From: an uncultured Chlorobiales bacterium
GTDB lineage: Bacteria; Bacteroidota; Chlorobiia; Chlorobiales; Thermochlorobacteraceae
Direction of reading: 5' to 3'
Assembly: GCA_938003965.1 (NCBI GenBank)
Contig: CALKXI010000122.1
Location: forward strand, 1 to 38,970
DNA length: 38,970 bases
In this document: positions 8,683-16,951 of the stretch, piece after piece
Layout: every line of letters begins with the position of its first letter
How positions within the stretch are numbered: position 1 is the stretch's first letter
Position numbers and translations under genes: made by a program
The notes under the pieces: generated by a model
Database searches by the model: none
Told to the model about the DNA's origin: nothing
What the model saw: the letters and a program-made list of their open reading frames with translations, nothing else

Positions 8683-8756
8683 AGCCGAGTTGAGCGTCAA
8701 TGAAACATATGGGGGAATAAATCTCTTCATGCTTAAACTCGTTACTTCCAATCGTA

Positions 8757-9761
8757 TCACAGTTCTATAAAGCGCACGATTTCATCAGCATATTGCATGG
8801 TTGTGGCTTCGCCGCGCAAGTCGGGCGTGAGCACTTTCCCTTCGCCAAGCACACGATAAACGGCGTTCAAGATGCGCTCCGCCGATTTGATTTCGCCCAA
8901 GTGTTCAAGCATCATCACAGCGGAAAGAAGCATAGCGGTCGGGTTCGCAATGCCTTTGCCTGCAATATCAGGTGCAGAGCCATGAACCGCCTCAAACACA
9001 CAAGCCTCTGTGCCGATGTTTGCGCCAGGAACAACGCCCAAACCACCGACCAATCCTGCACATAAATCCGAAACAATATCGCCATATAAATTCTCGAGCA
9101 CCATCACATCGAATTGAAGCGGATTCAGGACCAATTGCATGCAACAGTTGTCGACAATGACTTCGTTGTATTCGATTTCGGGATAATCTTTGGCGACTTC
9201 TTGACAGCATTTGAGAAAAAGCCCATCTGCCAATTTCATAATGTTAGCCTTATGAATGGCTGAAACTTTTTTGCGTTTGTGTGAATGGGCATATTCAAAA
9301 GCAAAGCGTGCAATGCGCATAGAAGCCTCGCGCGTAATGACTTTCGAGGCTTGAATGACGCCGGGCGCGATTTCATTTTCAATCCCTGCATAAAGGCTCT
9401 CGGTATTTTCACGCACAACGACGATGTCAACGTTTGTATACCGCGCTCGCGTGCCCGGAATCGATTTCACAGGACGCAAGTTAGCATAAAGGTTGAGCGT
9501 TTTGCGCAATTGAACATTGACAGACTTAAAGCCTTTGCCAACTTCCGTTGTCAGCGGTCCTTTCAAAGCAACTTTGTTCTTCAAAATGGAATCAAGCACG
9601 GTTTGGGGAAGAGGGTCGCCAAACTTTTCAACAGCGAGTTTGCCTGCCAGATGTTCTTCCCACGTAATTTGAACACCAGAAGCAGCAACGATTTTTTTGA
9701 CGGCAGCGGTAATTTCTGGACCAATTCCGTCTCCTGGAAGAAGCGTGACAGTGTGAGACAT
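8757..9761 (-). CDS. NAD-type isocitrate dehydrogenase
   Basis: The 334-residue protein belongs to the isocitrate/isopropylmalate dehydrogenase family. Substrate-binding residues sit in the SVNVQLRKTLNLYANLRP segment (Ser80, Asn82, Arg86, Arg96), with Arg117 in VVRENTESLYAG. The Ser-x-Asn motif and the LYANLRP pattern match isocitrate dehydrogenases rather than LeuB. Lys171, Asp204 and Asp228/Asp232 (NLYGDIVSDL) are the expected catalytic and metal ligands. The cofactor loop HGSAPDIAGKG at 260-270 has Asp265-Ile266 where NADP enzymes carry Lys-Tyr, so NAD is predicted. It would form 2-oxoglutarate in an oxidative TCA cycle. It converges with the DUF58 gene and has no adjacent TCA genes. Confidence 0.85.
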   Translation of the reverse strand: MSHTVTLLPGDGIGPEITAAVKKIVAASGVQITWEEHLAGKLAVEKFGDPLPQTVLDSILKNKVALKGPLTTEVGKGFKSVNVQLRKTLNLYANLRPVKSIPGTRARYTNVDIVVVRENTESLYAGIENEIAPGVIQASKVITREASMRIARFAFEYAHSHKRKKVSAIHKANIMKLADGLFLKCCQEVAKDYPEIEYNEVIVDNCCMQLVLNPLQFDVMVLENLYGDIVSDLCAGLVGGLGVVPGANIGTEACVFEAVHGSAPDIAGKGIANPTAMLLSAVMMLEHLGEIKSAERILNAVYRVLGEGKVLTPDLRGEATTMQYADEIVRFIEL

Positions 9762-9788
9762 ACAAAAGAGGTTTTTTAATTAAGCGCC

Positions 9789-10445
9789 TTAAAGTGAGGT
9801 GTAGCGAAGTTGATGGTCAAATTCAGGTATCAGCAGTTCATCAGGAATTTGCCATTGTTCAATTGCAAGAAAGTAAAGCAGCCGAAATGATTCTTGAAGA
9901 GAAGTAAGGCAGAGACGCAAAAATCCCCCTGAAACTTCCGCCGCAATACCCACCGAAGGAATGCCGCTTTGTTCGGTTATCAACAGCGCACGGCAAAGCT
10001 GAGGCTTGCTTGTAATAACGAACACCATTTCACATTCAAGGCTATCTAAAAGTAATTTGGCAAATTGAATGTTATTAATTGTATTTCCTGCTTTGGCTTG
10101 CAAAACGATGTGATGTTCTGGCAATCCCTTTTCAACCAAATAAGTTTTCATGGCTTCAACTTCATGTTCGGCAAGCGAAACATTGGGGTTGCTACCGCTC
10201 AAAATGAAAATCGTCGCTTTCTTTTCTTTGTAAAGTTCAACGGCTCTGTCTAATCGCAGACAAAGATCAGGCGTGATTTCGCCTTGTTCTGAAAATTCGT
10301 TGCCAAAAATGATAGCAGCCGAAAGTGACGGCAGAGACATTTCTTCGCATTCTCGCCATGTTTCATAAATCAAAAGCAGTGCGCCTGCAAACAATGAGAA
10401 GAAAAGTGTGCCAAGAACAATCAAGCCGTTTTTAAGCCAAGCCAT
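9789..10445 (-). CDS. DUF218 / YdcF-ElyC-SanA-like membrane-anchored protein
   Basis: The 218-residue protein starts with one transmembrane helix at about 6-29, followed by a DUF218 domain. Conserved family features are the strand AAIIFGNE, the segment LCLRLDRAVELYKEKKA, the loop ILSGSNPN with SLAEHEVEAMKTYL, and the motif AGNTINNIQFAKLLL where most relatives have a T-x-x-N pattern. Members such as ElyC and SanA affect envelope integrity and lipid-carrier metabolism in enterobacteria; the reaction is not settled. The soluble part should lie in the periplasm. It is 27 bases upstream of the isocitrate dehydrogenase gene on the same strand. Confidence 0.8.
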   Translation of the reverse strand: MAWLKNGLIVLGTLFFSLFAGALLLIYETWRECEEMSLPSLSAAIIFGNEFSEQGEITPDLCLRLDRAVELYKEKKATIFILSGSNPNVSLAEHEVEAMKTYLVEKGLPEHHIVLQAKAGNTINNIQFAKLLLDSLECEMVFVITSKPQLCRALLITEQSGIPSVGIAAEVSGGFLRLCLTSLQESFRLLYFLAIEQWQIPDELLIPEFDHQLRYTSL

Positions 10446-10577
10446 CGCTTCAAAGTGCGAAAGTGTTGAAAAGATTAAACGATGAGTTGAAAGAATATAG
10501 CGAGATGAAAGTTTTTTTCAACGTCTAACATGAAAATTCCCGATTCTGAAAATTGTTGACCGAAACACTTGAAACAC

Positions 10578-10606
10578 TTGAATTACGTGCAAAAAAGGTA
10601 TATTTG
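10578..10606 (+). promoter_or_regulatory. Bacteroidota-type promoter candidate before the 98-residue protein gene
   Basis: TTG at 10578-10580 is followed after 18 bases by TATATTTG at 10599-10606, which matches the Bacteroidota pattern TTG-N17-23-TAnnTTTG. The start codon is 62 bases further on. The surrounding 223-base gap has no other clear feature apart from AT-rich sequence. Confidence 0.45.
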
Positions 10607-10668
10607 CAAAAAACAGCATGCCCGATTTTATCAAAGCCGATTTCTTCAAAATTTAAATCAAAACGATT

Positions 10669-10965
10669 ATGACGGAACAAGTAAATCGCGTAGGAATTGA
10701 GAACAAAATCGTTACGATTATTCGAAAGTTGAAAACGAGGTATCCTGAATTAGGTAAGTATGAAATGGCGTTTCACCTTGACCGCTACAAAGGAGAAGCC
10801 TTTTACGATAGGGTGCTCGAGACGATTGAAGATGCTGGCGGATTTCGCGCTCGTTTTACAGATAAAAGCACGATTGACATTCCAATAGAAGCCATTAACG
10901 ACTACGACAATCCGGCATTTGTAGAAAAGTGGGGCGAACAAATCATGGCAACGCGTCGCACATAA
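10669..10965 (+). CDS. Unrecognised 98-residue protein
   Basis: I do not recognise the family. The protein is soluble, mixed charge and compact, with no signal peptide and no transmembrane helix. A helical N-terminal part (IENKIVTIIRKLKTRYPEL at about 10-28) is followed by an alternating pattern with aromatic residues (MAFHLDRYKGEAFYDRV) and a beta-like segment FRARFTDKSTIDIPIEAI. The ATG at 10669 is preceded by an A-rich stretch and a reasonable promoter, and codon use looks like that of its neighbours, so it is likely expressed. It has its own transcription unit between two minus-strand genes. Confidence 0.7.
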   Translation: MTEQVNRVGIENKIVTIIRKLKTRYPELGKYEMAFHLDRYKGEAFYDRVLETIEDAGGFRARFTDKSTIDIPIEAINDYDNPAFVEKWGEQIMATRRT

Positions 10966-11003
10966 GCATCGCTAACAGGCTATAAAAATTCCAACAAGGC
11001 GGC

Positions 11004-11780
11004 TTACAGGTCGCTTTGTTTGTTTTTAGTGGATTCGTTTGGGAGCAGAGTGTTGAAAAGCGCGACTGATGAAGGAGAATGTCCTGCATAATGATTGTTG
11101 AAATATCCAAAAAGCACGTCGCCTGATTGGGCACGAAGCAGTTTTGCCCATTCTTTCATTTCTGCGGTTTTATCCAACTCTAACTTCGTGAAAGGTTCAG
11201 AGAGCAACCGTCGATCGCCAAGCCAGCGTACATACATAAACGGAGCAGTTCGCGCCGTAATGCTCGCCATAACAGGCAAGTCGGTTAATGCGAGTGCAAC
11301 GCCTGTCAGGCGAAGTCGGTCAAAAAATTTTTCTTTTAGCCACGAACCGTGCCGCACTTCAAGGGCGAACCGAAACTCGCTCGTTGGAAGCGAATGCAGA
11401 AACGACTTCATCACTTCAACGCTTGCAAGTGTGGCGGCAAAGTTGGGCGGCAGTTGAATGAGCAACGCCCCGAGTTTTTCTTTCAATCGTGAAATCCTGT
11501 TGAGAAAAAGGCGCAACGTGTCTGAACAATCGCAAAGCAGATGCTCATGCGTAATCGCTCTCGGAATTTTAGCACTGAACACAAACTCTGGTGGAGTTTG
11601 GTCATACCAACTCTCGACAACCGATTGACGTGGGATGGCATAAAAAGTCGAATCAATTTCAACCGTCGGCAAACGCTTTGCGTATTCTGAAAGAAACGCC
11701 GTTGGCTTTGTTTGGGGCGGATAAAAATTTCCTACCCAGTCTTTCTGCGACCATGTCGAAGTGCCGATAAGATATTTCAT
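11004..11780 (-). CDS. DUF72 family protein
   Basis: The 258-residue protein is a DUF72 (YecE-like) TIM-barrel-type protein. The opening MKYLIGTSTWSQKDWVGNFY matches the family's GTSGWxYxxWxGxFYP pattern, and EIDSTFYAIPRQSVVESW matches its second conserved block (E-x-N/D-x-T-F-Y). FVFSAKIPRAITH and ALLIQLPPNF follow in the usual order. The molecular function of DUF72 is unknown. The ATG at 11780 is chosen because homology starts there; upstream in-frame sequence runs through the terminator hairpin of the preceding gene. It ends 38 bases from the convergent 98-residue protein gene. Confidence 0.85.
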   Translation of the reverse strand: MKYLIGTSTWSQKDWVGNFYPPQTKPTAFLSEYAKRLPTVEIDSTFYAIPRQSVVESWYDQTPPEFVFSAKIPRAITHEHLLCDCSDTLRLFLNRISRLKEKLGALLIQLPPNFAATLASVEVMKSFLHSLPTSEFRFALEVRHGSWLKEKFFDRLRLTGVALALTDLPVMASITARTAPFMYVRWLGDRRLLSEPFTKLELDKTAEMKEWAKLLRAQSGDVLFGYFNNHYAGHSPSSVALFNTLLPNESTKNKQSDL

Positions 11781-11792
11781 ATGCTTGCAGTG

Positions 11793-11820
11793 AAAAAGCC
11801 TTCCCAAACGAGAAGGCTTT
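11793..11820 (-). terminator. Rho-independent terminator of the PF04392 lipoprotein gene
   Basis: On the minus strand a 9-base stem AAAGCCTTC/GAAGGCTTT (11812-11820 with 11795-11803) closes an 8-base loop and runs into a T-run at 11797-11793. It lies 40 bases after the stop codon of the substrate-binding lipoprotein gene. Confidence 0.8.
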
Positions 11821-11859
11821 GTGAAGAAAAAGGTTAGCAACTCGTTACTTCACATTGCG

Positions 11860-12864
11860 TTATTTCACATCGACCGAGCCTTCTGGGGCTTGAAGACCAA
11901 AGAGCGCAAGGGCGTTGTCGTTATGAACAAACTTGCGCACCTTGACGGTTTGAAGCGGATAGCCTAAATCGCGAAGCGATGTACCTGTTAGGTCTGGTTG
12001 TTCTTTAAGAAACTCGGCAACCATTGTTCCGCATTGGTATCCCCATTGGTAAAAATCAGCTCCGTAGCCGAATGCGGCACCGCGTTTGACGAGACCTGCT
12101 TCGGAAGAGACAATCGGAATTTTGGCTTCATTCATCGTTTTGACAATTGTTTCAAACGCATTGAAAACGACATTATCAGGCGGTGCGAAGAAAACATCGA
12201 TTTTAGCATTGGCTAAGGCTTGCGCCGCAGCAAGCGCATCAATGGTAGCAGAAATAGCACGCTCTTCAAGGGCGAAGCCATATTGCTTGCAAAGCGTTCG
12301 CAGTCGCTCAATCGCGTTGGTCGAGTTGATTTCCGAACTGTTGTAAATTACACCGATTTTTTTGGCTTTGGGGAAGGTGCGTTTGATAAGCGCAAGATTG
12401 CTGTCGATGTAGGTCAGCGTTTCGTAAACGCCTGAAAGATTTCTCGGTGCTCTGATGTTTTTGCCTATGGAGTCAATCTCGGTCAAATTGTTAATCGTCG
12501 GCGAAGGTGCAACCATCATGAAAATCGGAATGTCTTTTGTTTTGCTTAAAGCACTAACCATAGCAACAGTAGTATTGGCTGCGATGAGATTGACTTTTTT
12601 GGCAATGAATTGGTCAAGAATTTGATTAAGTGTAGCGTTGTCGCCTTGTGCGTTTTTATAGTCGACAATCACTTTGCTGCTATCAAATCCGCCTGCTTTG
12701 AGCGCATCGAGAAACCCGCGACGGGCGTCGTTAATGGTTTCATCTTCAACCGTCTGAACAAAACCAATAACAGGAATGGCTTGTTGCGTCGGTTTTTCTT
12801 CCTTTTTACCGCATGCCGAAAGCGCACCAGCAATCACAAGTGCAAGAATAAACTTGTTTCGCAT
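11860..12864 (-). CDS. ABC transporter substrate-binding lipoprotein (PF04392 family)
   Basis: The 334-residue protein is a periplasmic-binding protein of the ABC_sub_bind family (TrpX-like). The signal peptide ends in ALSAC, a good lipobox, with Cys18 as the lipidated residue, followed by a lysine-rich spacer. The mature part begins IPVIGFVQTVEDETINDARRG and has the two-lobe pattern with AANTTVAMVSALSKT and KKIGVIYNSSEINSTN, all typical of the family. Some members bind aromatic amino acids; the ligand here is unknown. The usual partner permease and ATPase genes are not adjacent. The ATG at 12864 is chosen because the signal peptide starts there, although the frame is open for 60 more codons upstream. 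A terminator follows at 11793-11820. Confidence 0.87.
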   Translation of the reverse strand: MRNKFILALVIAGALSACGKKEEKPTQQAIPVIGFVQTVEDETINDARRGFLDALKAGGFDSSKVIVDYKNAQGDNATLNQILDQFIAKKVNLIAANTTVAMVSALSKTKDIPIFMMVAPSPTINNLTEIDSIGKNIRAPRNLSGVYETLTYIDSNLALIKRTFPKAKKIGVIYNSSEINSTNAIERLRTLCKQYGFALEERAISATIDALAAAQALANAKIDVFFAPPDNVVFNAFETIVKTMNEAKIPIVSSEAGLVKRGAAFGYGADFYQWGYQCGTMVAEFLKEQPDLTGTSLRDLGYPLQTVKVRKFVHNDNALALFGLQAPEGSVDVK

Positions 12865-12958
12865 GTTGTTGAAGTTGTTTTTTAGGTTAGTGTTGATGCC
12901 TATTGGTTGATGACACGAACAACGAATTGAACGTAAAGTTAAAACACTTTCAGGAGTT

Positions 12959-13393
12959 TTATTGACTGTCGCTTTTTGGGGTTTGGCGAATGGCGACTCG
13001 CATTTTGAGCGTAGTTCCATTTTGAGAAAAAACATACTCAACATCTTGGGCGAAATTCTTAATCAAAAAAACGCCGCGCCCTGATGACTTGAGCAAGTTC
13101 TCGGGGGCAAGTGGATTGGGAATCTCGCTGGGGTTGAAACCCTGGCCTTCATCAGTAACTTCAATGTTCAAGTAGCCGTCTTCAATCGTGCATAAAAGCG
13201 TTGCGTGCTTGGTTTTGTCAAGTTTGTTGCCATGTATGATGGCGTTGTTGGTCGCCTCCGTAATCAAAAGCATCACATCATGGATAAAACTTTGATCGAA
13301 GTGATGGTCGCGGCACATCGTCTTGACAAATTTTTCAATGCGACGAACTTCCCTTAAATCGCTCTCTAAAATCAACTCGTAACGACTTTGCAT
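12959..13393 (-). CDS. RsbW-like anti-sigma factor serine/threonine kinase
   Basis: The 144-residue protein is a stand-alone GHKL ATPase domain of the RsbW/SpoIIAB type. The N-box reads TEATNNAIIHGN with Asn50 for magnesium, the G1 box is DEGQGFNP at about 81-88, and the G2 box is GRGVFLIKNF at about 105-114. Such proteins bind ATP, phosphorylate an anti-anti-sigma protein, and hold a sigma factor or act in a phosphatase cascade. No anti-anti-sigma or sigma gene is beside it, so the partner is unknown. An ATG seven codons earlier (13414) is an alternative start. It is divergent from folP, with 77 bases between them. Confidence 0.85.
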   Translation of the reverse strand: MQSRYELILESDLREVRRIEKFVKTMCRDHHFDQSFIHDVMLLITEATNNAIIHGNKLDKTKHATLLCTIEDGYLNIEVTDEGQGFNPSEIPNPLAPENLLKSSGRGVFLIKNFAQDVEYVFSQNGTTLKMRVAIRQTPKSDSQ

Positions 13394-13470
13394 GTTAGGA
13401 AATGGAAGTTTCAAAAGATGAAATGAAAATACACTTTCACGTAAAAGAGTCCTAAACTTGGAAAAACGCT

Positions 13471-14349
13471 ATGAATTTTACTTGTCGTGATTTTCAACTT
13501 GACCTCTCGAGACCAAACCTCATGGGCGTTTTGAACATGACGCCCGATTCCTTTTCAGATGGCGGACGTTTTTTTTCTGGTGAAGCCATAGACCTCGACA
13601 AAGCCATCGAGGCGGCACGCCAAATGCAAAAAGATGGCGCGACTGTGATAGACATCGGCGGAGAGTCCACGCGCCCTAATGCGACGCCCGTTCATGCCGA
13701 TGAAGAAATCCGCCGAACCGTTCCGCTCATTGAAAGACTCTCAAAAGTTCTCGATATCCCTATCTCAATCGATACCTACAAAGCGAGCGTTGCCGAAGCG
13801 GCGCTCAAAGCTGGTGCAAGTTTGGTCAACGATATTTCAGGATTTCGGCTCGACAGTGCGCTTGCCGATGTATGTGCCAAATACGAAGTGCCCGCCGTTG
13901 TGATGCACAGCCGACAGAAGCCTTCAGAAATGCAGTGGAGTTACGAAGAAAAAACTGTCTACGCCGATGTAGTTGCCGAAGTCAAAAGCGAACTTGTGCA
14001 GTCGGTTGAATTTGGGAAGGCAAGGGGCGTGAAGGCGTTCATTCTCGATGTCGGATTTGGATTCGGTAAAAATGTCGATGCTAATTATGAACTCTTGATG
14101 CGGTTGTCGGAATTTCGGTCGCTCGGCTATCCGATTTTGGTAGGTCTTTCGCGCAAGTCGTTTATCGGCAAGGTATTAGACCCTGAAAACATTGCGCCTG
14201 TCGAGGCACGGCTTTACGGCACGATTGCCGCCAACACCATTGCGATGATGAACGGCGCACACATCTTGCGCGTCCATGATTGCAAAGCCAATTCCGACGC
14301 CGTGAAAATTTTTTGTAAAGCTCGAGAAGCAATCACAGCAACGCGCTGA
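13471..14349 (+). CDS. folP: Dihydropteroate synthase
   Basis: The 292-residue protein is dihydropteroate synthase, which joins 4-aminobenzoate to dihydropterin pyrophosphate in folate synthesis in the cytoplasm. It has both signature loops: GVLNMTPDSFSDGG at 19-32 and DIGGESTRPNATPV at 61-74. Later strands carry ISIDTYKASVAEAAL and LDVGFGFGKNVDANYELL, and the C-terminal GLSRKSFIG contains the Ser-Arg-Lys that contacts the substrate. Length is normal for the family. It is followed by the tRNA-Pro gene, which has its own promoter. Confidence 0.95.
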   Translation: MNFTCRDFQLDLSRPNLMGVLNMTPDSFSDGGRFFSGEAIDLDKAIEAARQMQKDGATVIDIGGESTRPNATPVHADEEIRRTVPLIERLSKVLDIPISIDTYKASVAEAALKAGASLVNDISGFRLDSALADVCAKYEVPAVVMHSRQKPSEMQWSYEEKTVYADVVAEVKSELVQSVEFGKARGVKAFILDVGFGFGKNVDANYELLMRLSEFRSLGYPILVGLSRKSFIGKVLDPENIAPVEARLYGTIAANTIAMMNGAHILRVHDCKANSDAVKIFCKAREAITATR

Positions 14350-14372
14350 AAAGGGTTTGCAGTAAAGTAGCA

Positions 14373-14403
14373 TTTGCGGAGAAGAGATTTTTTCTTACGT
14401 TTG
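14373..14403 (+). promoter_or_regulatory. Bacteroidota-type promoter of tRNA-Pro
   Basis: TTTG at 14373-14376 and TACGTTTG at 14396-14403 are separated by 19 bases. This is an exact match to the Bacteroidota housekeeping promoter pattern TTTG-N19-TAnnTTTG. Transcription would begin a few bases later, leaving a short 5' leader before the tRNA at 14419. Confidence 0.7.
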
Positions 14404-14418
14404 CGTCCTTTCAATGTG

Positions 14419-14491
<73 letters not shown>

Positions 14492-14502
14492 CTGCCTTCT
14501 CG

Positions 14503-14526
14503 AGCCCTTGCTCCGACAAGGGCTTT
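14503..14526 (+). terminator. Terminator-like hairpin after tRNA-Pro
   Basis: The stem AGCCCTTG/CAAGGGCT (8 bases, 6-base loop) lies 12 bases after the tRNA. Only a short T-run follows, so it may be a weak terminator or a processing signal. Confidence 0.5.
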
Positions 14527-14599
14527 GTCGTTAGTGGCAATTTCGCTCATATCTAAAACGGATTAAACAGATGCATACCGATTTTATTAGCAACTCGAG

Positions 14600-15517
14600 A
14601 TGAACTTGATTTTTATTTTTTTGGACGGTGTCGGTTTGGCGGAACGCTCGGCGCATAATCCCTTTTTCACATCTCAAATGCTACACTTCAAACGCGCTTT
14701 TGGGTGCGAACTCTTTGTAGAAGATGCGCCTTTCCTTCAATCCACGAAACTCATGCTCGCAATTGATGCGGGACTTTGCACTGGTGGCGCGGGCGAAAGC
14801 GGCACAGGGCAGTTCAGCATTTACACCGGCACCAACGGTGCGAAACGCTTCGGGCGGCATTATGGCCCGCACATTCCCTCGGTGCTGCGTCCAATCCTTG
14901 CAGAAGAAAACATCTTCCGCAAACTCAAAGCGCTTGGAAAATCTTGCCTTTACGCCAATGCGTATCCGAAACGCTTTGTTGAGTGGTGTTTAGACCAGCG
15001 CACGAAGGGCAAAATTCGCAGTTCCGTGTTGTTTGAGGCGGCATTGCTGGAAGGCATCCCAATTCAGAGCAGTGAAGCCTTGAAAAAGGGAAAGGCAATT
15101 TCGGGCGACATCATCGCACGCTGGTGGCGGTTGAACCAAACCGACGGCGACCCAGCAGTGAAAGAAATTTCGCCAACACAAGCCGCGCGAAATCTCATTG
15201 AACTGTCTCAACAGCACCATGCCGTGTTCTACGAATTTTTTCTCACCGACCTTGCTGCGCATGGTAAAATTCAAATCTCGACATCGGAAATCGTGGCGCG
15301 ATTAGATGAATTTCTCTCAGTCTTAGTTGAAGAATTGCCTGAACAAACAACGCTTGTGCTCACCAGCGACCATGGAAATTTTGAAGATGCTACCACCACG
15401 CACCATACCCAAAACCCCGTGCCACTGTTAGTAGTAGGCAAGGGAGCATCCGCATTCAAAACGGTGAAAGCCCTTGACGAAGTCTGTGAAGCGACGCTTT
15501 CAGTAGCAAGGAATTAA
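14600..15517 (+). CDS. Alkaline-phosphatase-superfamily metalloenzyme (phosphoglycerate-mutase-like)
   Basis: The 305-residue protein shows the metal-binding pattern of the PF01676 group. The start [17 protein letters not shown] supplies the first metal aspartate, [16 protein letters not shown] near 74-89 supplies the nucleophile-type Ser/Thr region, [11 protein letters not shown] carries an Asp and His, and SDHGNFED near the end carries the Asp-His pair. It is much shorter than the roughly 510-residue phosphoglycerate mutase, so it is better called a metal-dependent phosphatase, mutase or hydrolase of unknown substrate. It ends in a four-base overlap with convergent purM. A signal peptide is not evident despite the hydrophobic first strand. 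Confidence 0.78.
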   Translation: MNLIFIFLDGVGLAERSAHNPFFTSQMLHFKRAFGCELFVEDAPFLQSTKLMLAIDAGLCTGGAGESGTGQFSIYTGTNGAKRFGRHYGPHIPSVLRPILAEENIFRKLKALGKSCLYANAYPKRFVEWCLDQRTKGKIRSSVLFEAALLEGIPIQSSEALKKGKAISGDIIARWWRLNQTDGDPAVKEISPTQAARNLIELSQQHHAVFYEFFLTDLAAHGKIQISTSEIVARLDEFLSVLVEELPEQTTLVLTSDHGNFEDATTTHHTQNPVPLLVVGKGASAFKTVKALDEVCEATLSVARN

Positions 15518-16503
15518 GCGGGAGCAACTTCGCCAATGTGCCAAAATGTTTCGCCGAGCGTTTTAAGATGTGTGCCGATGCGGTCGGCTTCGGAAGGCGA
15601 AGCAATCATCACAAGCCCAATGCCCAAATTAAATGTGCGCCGCATGTCTTCAATCGGAACATCGCCTTCCTGCTGAATCATCTCAAAAATCGGAAGCCAT
15701 TTCCACGCATGCCAATCAATTTTTAACTGCAATCCTTTTGGCACAACGCGCAAAGTGTTAGCCACCAATCCGCCACCTGTGATGTGCGCAAGTCCTTTAA
15801 TTTGAAAGCGTTGAAGCATGGGATAAACAACATTCAGGTAAGAGCGGTGAATGGTAAGTAAGGCGTCGCCAATCGTGCTACCGAGCGAATAGGAGTGTTC
15901 GTGTAGCCGTCCTGCAAAGACTTTGCGTGCGAGCGAATAGCCGTTGGTATGTAGACCTGTTGACGCCAAGCCAAGGAGCACATCGCCTTCGGTGATGGAT
16001 TTGCCCGAAATGATATGCTCCCGGTCGACAATGCCCACAACCGTGCCTGCAAGGTCGAAGTCGTGCTCCGCATAGACGCCAGGCATTTCAGCAGTTTCAC
16101 CGCCGATGAGAGCACATTCATTTTCGGAGCATGCTTTGACCATGCCGCCAATAACGGCGACGGCATGGTCGGGGGTAAGTTTGCCACAAGCGTAATAGTC
16201 TAAAAAGTAAAGCGGTTTTGCACCGCAAACAAGAATATCATTGACACAGTGATTCACCAAGCACTGACCAACTGTATCGTATCTGCCAAGCTCAATCGCC
16301 ACCTTCAACTTCGTGCCAACGCCATCGACGCTACTGACGAGTACTGGTCGCTTATAGTCAAAAACATCAAGTTCAAAGAAACCACCAAAGGCGCCAATTT
16401 CTCCAACTACGCCCTTCGTATAAGTCTTTTTGACCAAAGGTTTAATACGACTAACGACCTCCTCGCCTGCATCGATATTGACCCCTGCTTGCTTGTAATC
16501 CAT
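15514..16503 (-). CDS. purM: Phosphoribosylformylglycinamidine cyclo-ligase (AIR synthetase)
   Basis: The 329-residue protein is PurM, which closes the imidazole ring in purine synthesis using ATP. It opens with [16 protein letters not shown], the family start, and has the [10 protein letters not shown] motif at about 60-69, [31 protein letters not shown] and [13 protein letters not shown] in order. These residues bind ATP and the ribotide. Length fits the family. A TATCTTTG box at 16552-16559 with a CAA at 16576-16578 on the opposite strand may be its promoter. The small exported protein gene ends 87 bases upstream. Confidence 0.95.
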   Translation of the reverse strand: MDYKQAGVNIDAGEEVVSRIKPLVKKTYTKGVVGEIGAFGGFFELDVFDYKRPVLVSSVDGVGTKLKVAIELGRYDTVGQCLVNHCVNDILVCGAKPLYFLDYYACGKLTPDHAVAVIGGMVKACSENECALIGGETAEMPGVYAEHDFDLAGTVVGIVDREHIISGKSITEGDVLLGLASTGLHTNGYSLARKVFAGRLHEHSYSLGSTIGDALLTIHRSYLNVVYPMLQRFQIKGLAHITGGGLVANTLRVVPKGLQLKIDWHAWKWLPIFEMIQQEGDVPIEDMRRTFNLGIGLVMIASPSEADRIGTHLKTLGETFWHIGEVAPA

Positions 16504-16551
16504 TTGTTGTCTGATTAAATGTCATGAATGTATGATTCAATTCAAGGGACG

Positions 16552-16578
16552 CAAAGATAACACTTTCAAACGACCCAA
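16552..16578 (-). promoter_or_regulatory. Candidate promoter of purM
   Basis: On the minus strand TTG (16578-16576) is followed after 16 bases by TATCTTTG (16559-16552). The -7 box fits TAnnTTTG, and the spacing is slightly shorter than usual. The purM ATG is 49 bases downstream. Confidence 0.35.
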
Positions 16579-16590
16579 TCGCGTCTTTTC

Positions 16591-16923
16591 TCAAAGCGCA
16601 GTGAGTTTGTAGGTATCCTTGGACAGTTCGCGCATGGTCAGAATGCGCTCAACCGGAAGTGTGATGGAATAAACATCGGAGGAGCTTCGAGTAGAATCTT
16701 CACAAGTGAAGAGACAAAAACCGTCGACAATTTGCTTGACCGTGTACTTTGCGCGAGGCTTAATTTCGCATTCAATCAAAACAAGCTCGACGCGCTTACC
16801 GAGTGCGCGCTGAAGCGTGCGCTGAACATCATCAGGCTCAGGGGCAATGCAAAATGAAAAAAGAAAGAACGAAAGACTAACAAGAGAAAAAAACAGCAGA
16901 GTCAAGGGGAGATAGTGTTTCAT
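16591..16923 (-). CDS. Small exported protein of unknown function
   Basis: I do not recognise this 110-residue protein. It starts with a long hydrophobic stretch at about 5-26 that ends near a cysteine (FSFCIAPEP), so it is either secreted, lipidated at a poor lipobox, or anchored by one helix. The remaining 80 residues have a beta-rich look with two further cysteines (IECEIK and LFTCEDS) that could form a disulfide in the periplasm. It precedes purM on the same strand but with 87 bases between them and a possible promoter for purM in the gap. A TATGTTTG box at 16952-16959 is a candidate promoter element for it. Confidence 0.6.
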   Translation of the reverse strand: MKHYLPLTLLFFSLVSLSFFLFSFCIAPEPDDVQRTLQRALGKRVELVLIECEIKPRAKYTVKQIVDGFCLFTCEDSTRSSSDVYSITLPVERILTMRELSKDTYKLTAL

Positions 16924-16951
16924 AAAAGCAACTCGTTTAGTTTTAGTTGTT

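Noticed and set aside
8757-9761. 3-isopropylmalate dehydrogenase (leuB)
   Set aside because: The substrate-binding segment NVQLRKTLNLYANLRP and Ser80/Asn82 fit isocitrate dehydrogenase, and no leucine genes are adjacent.
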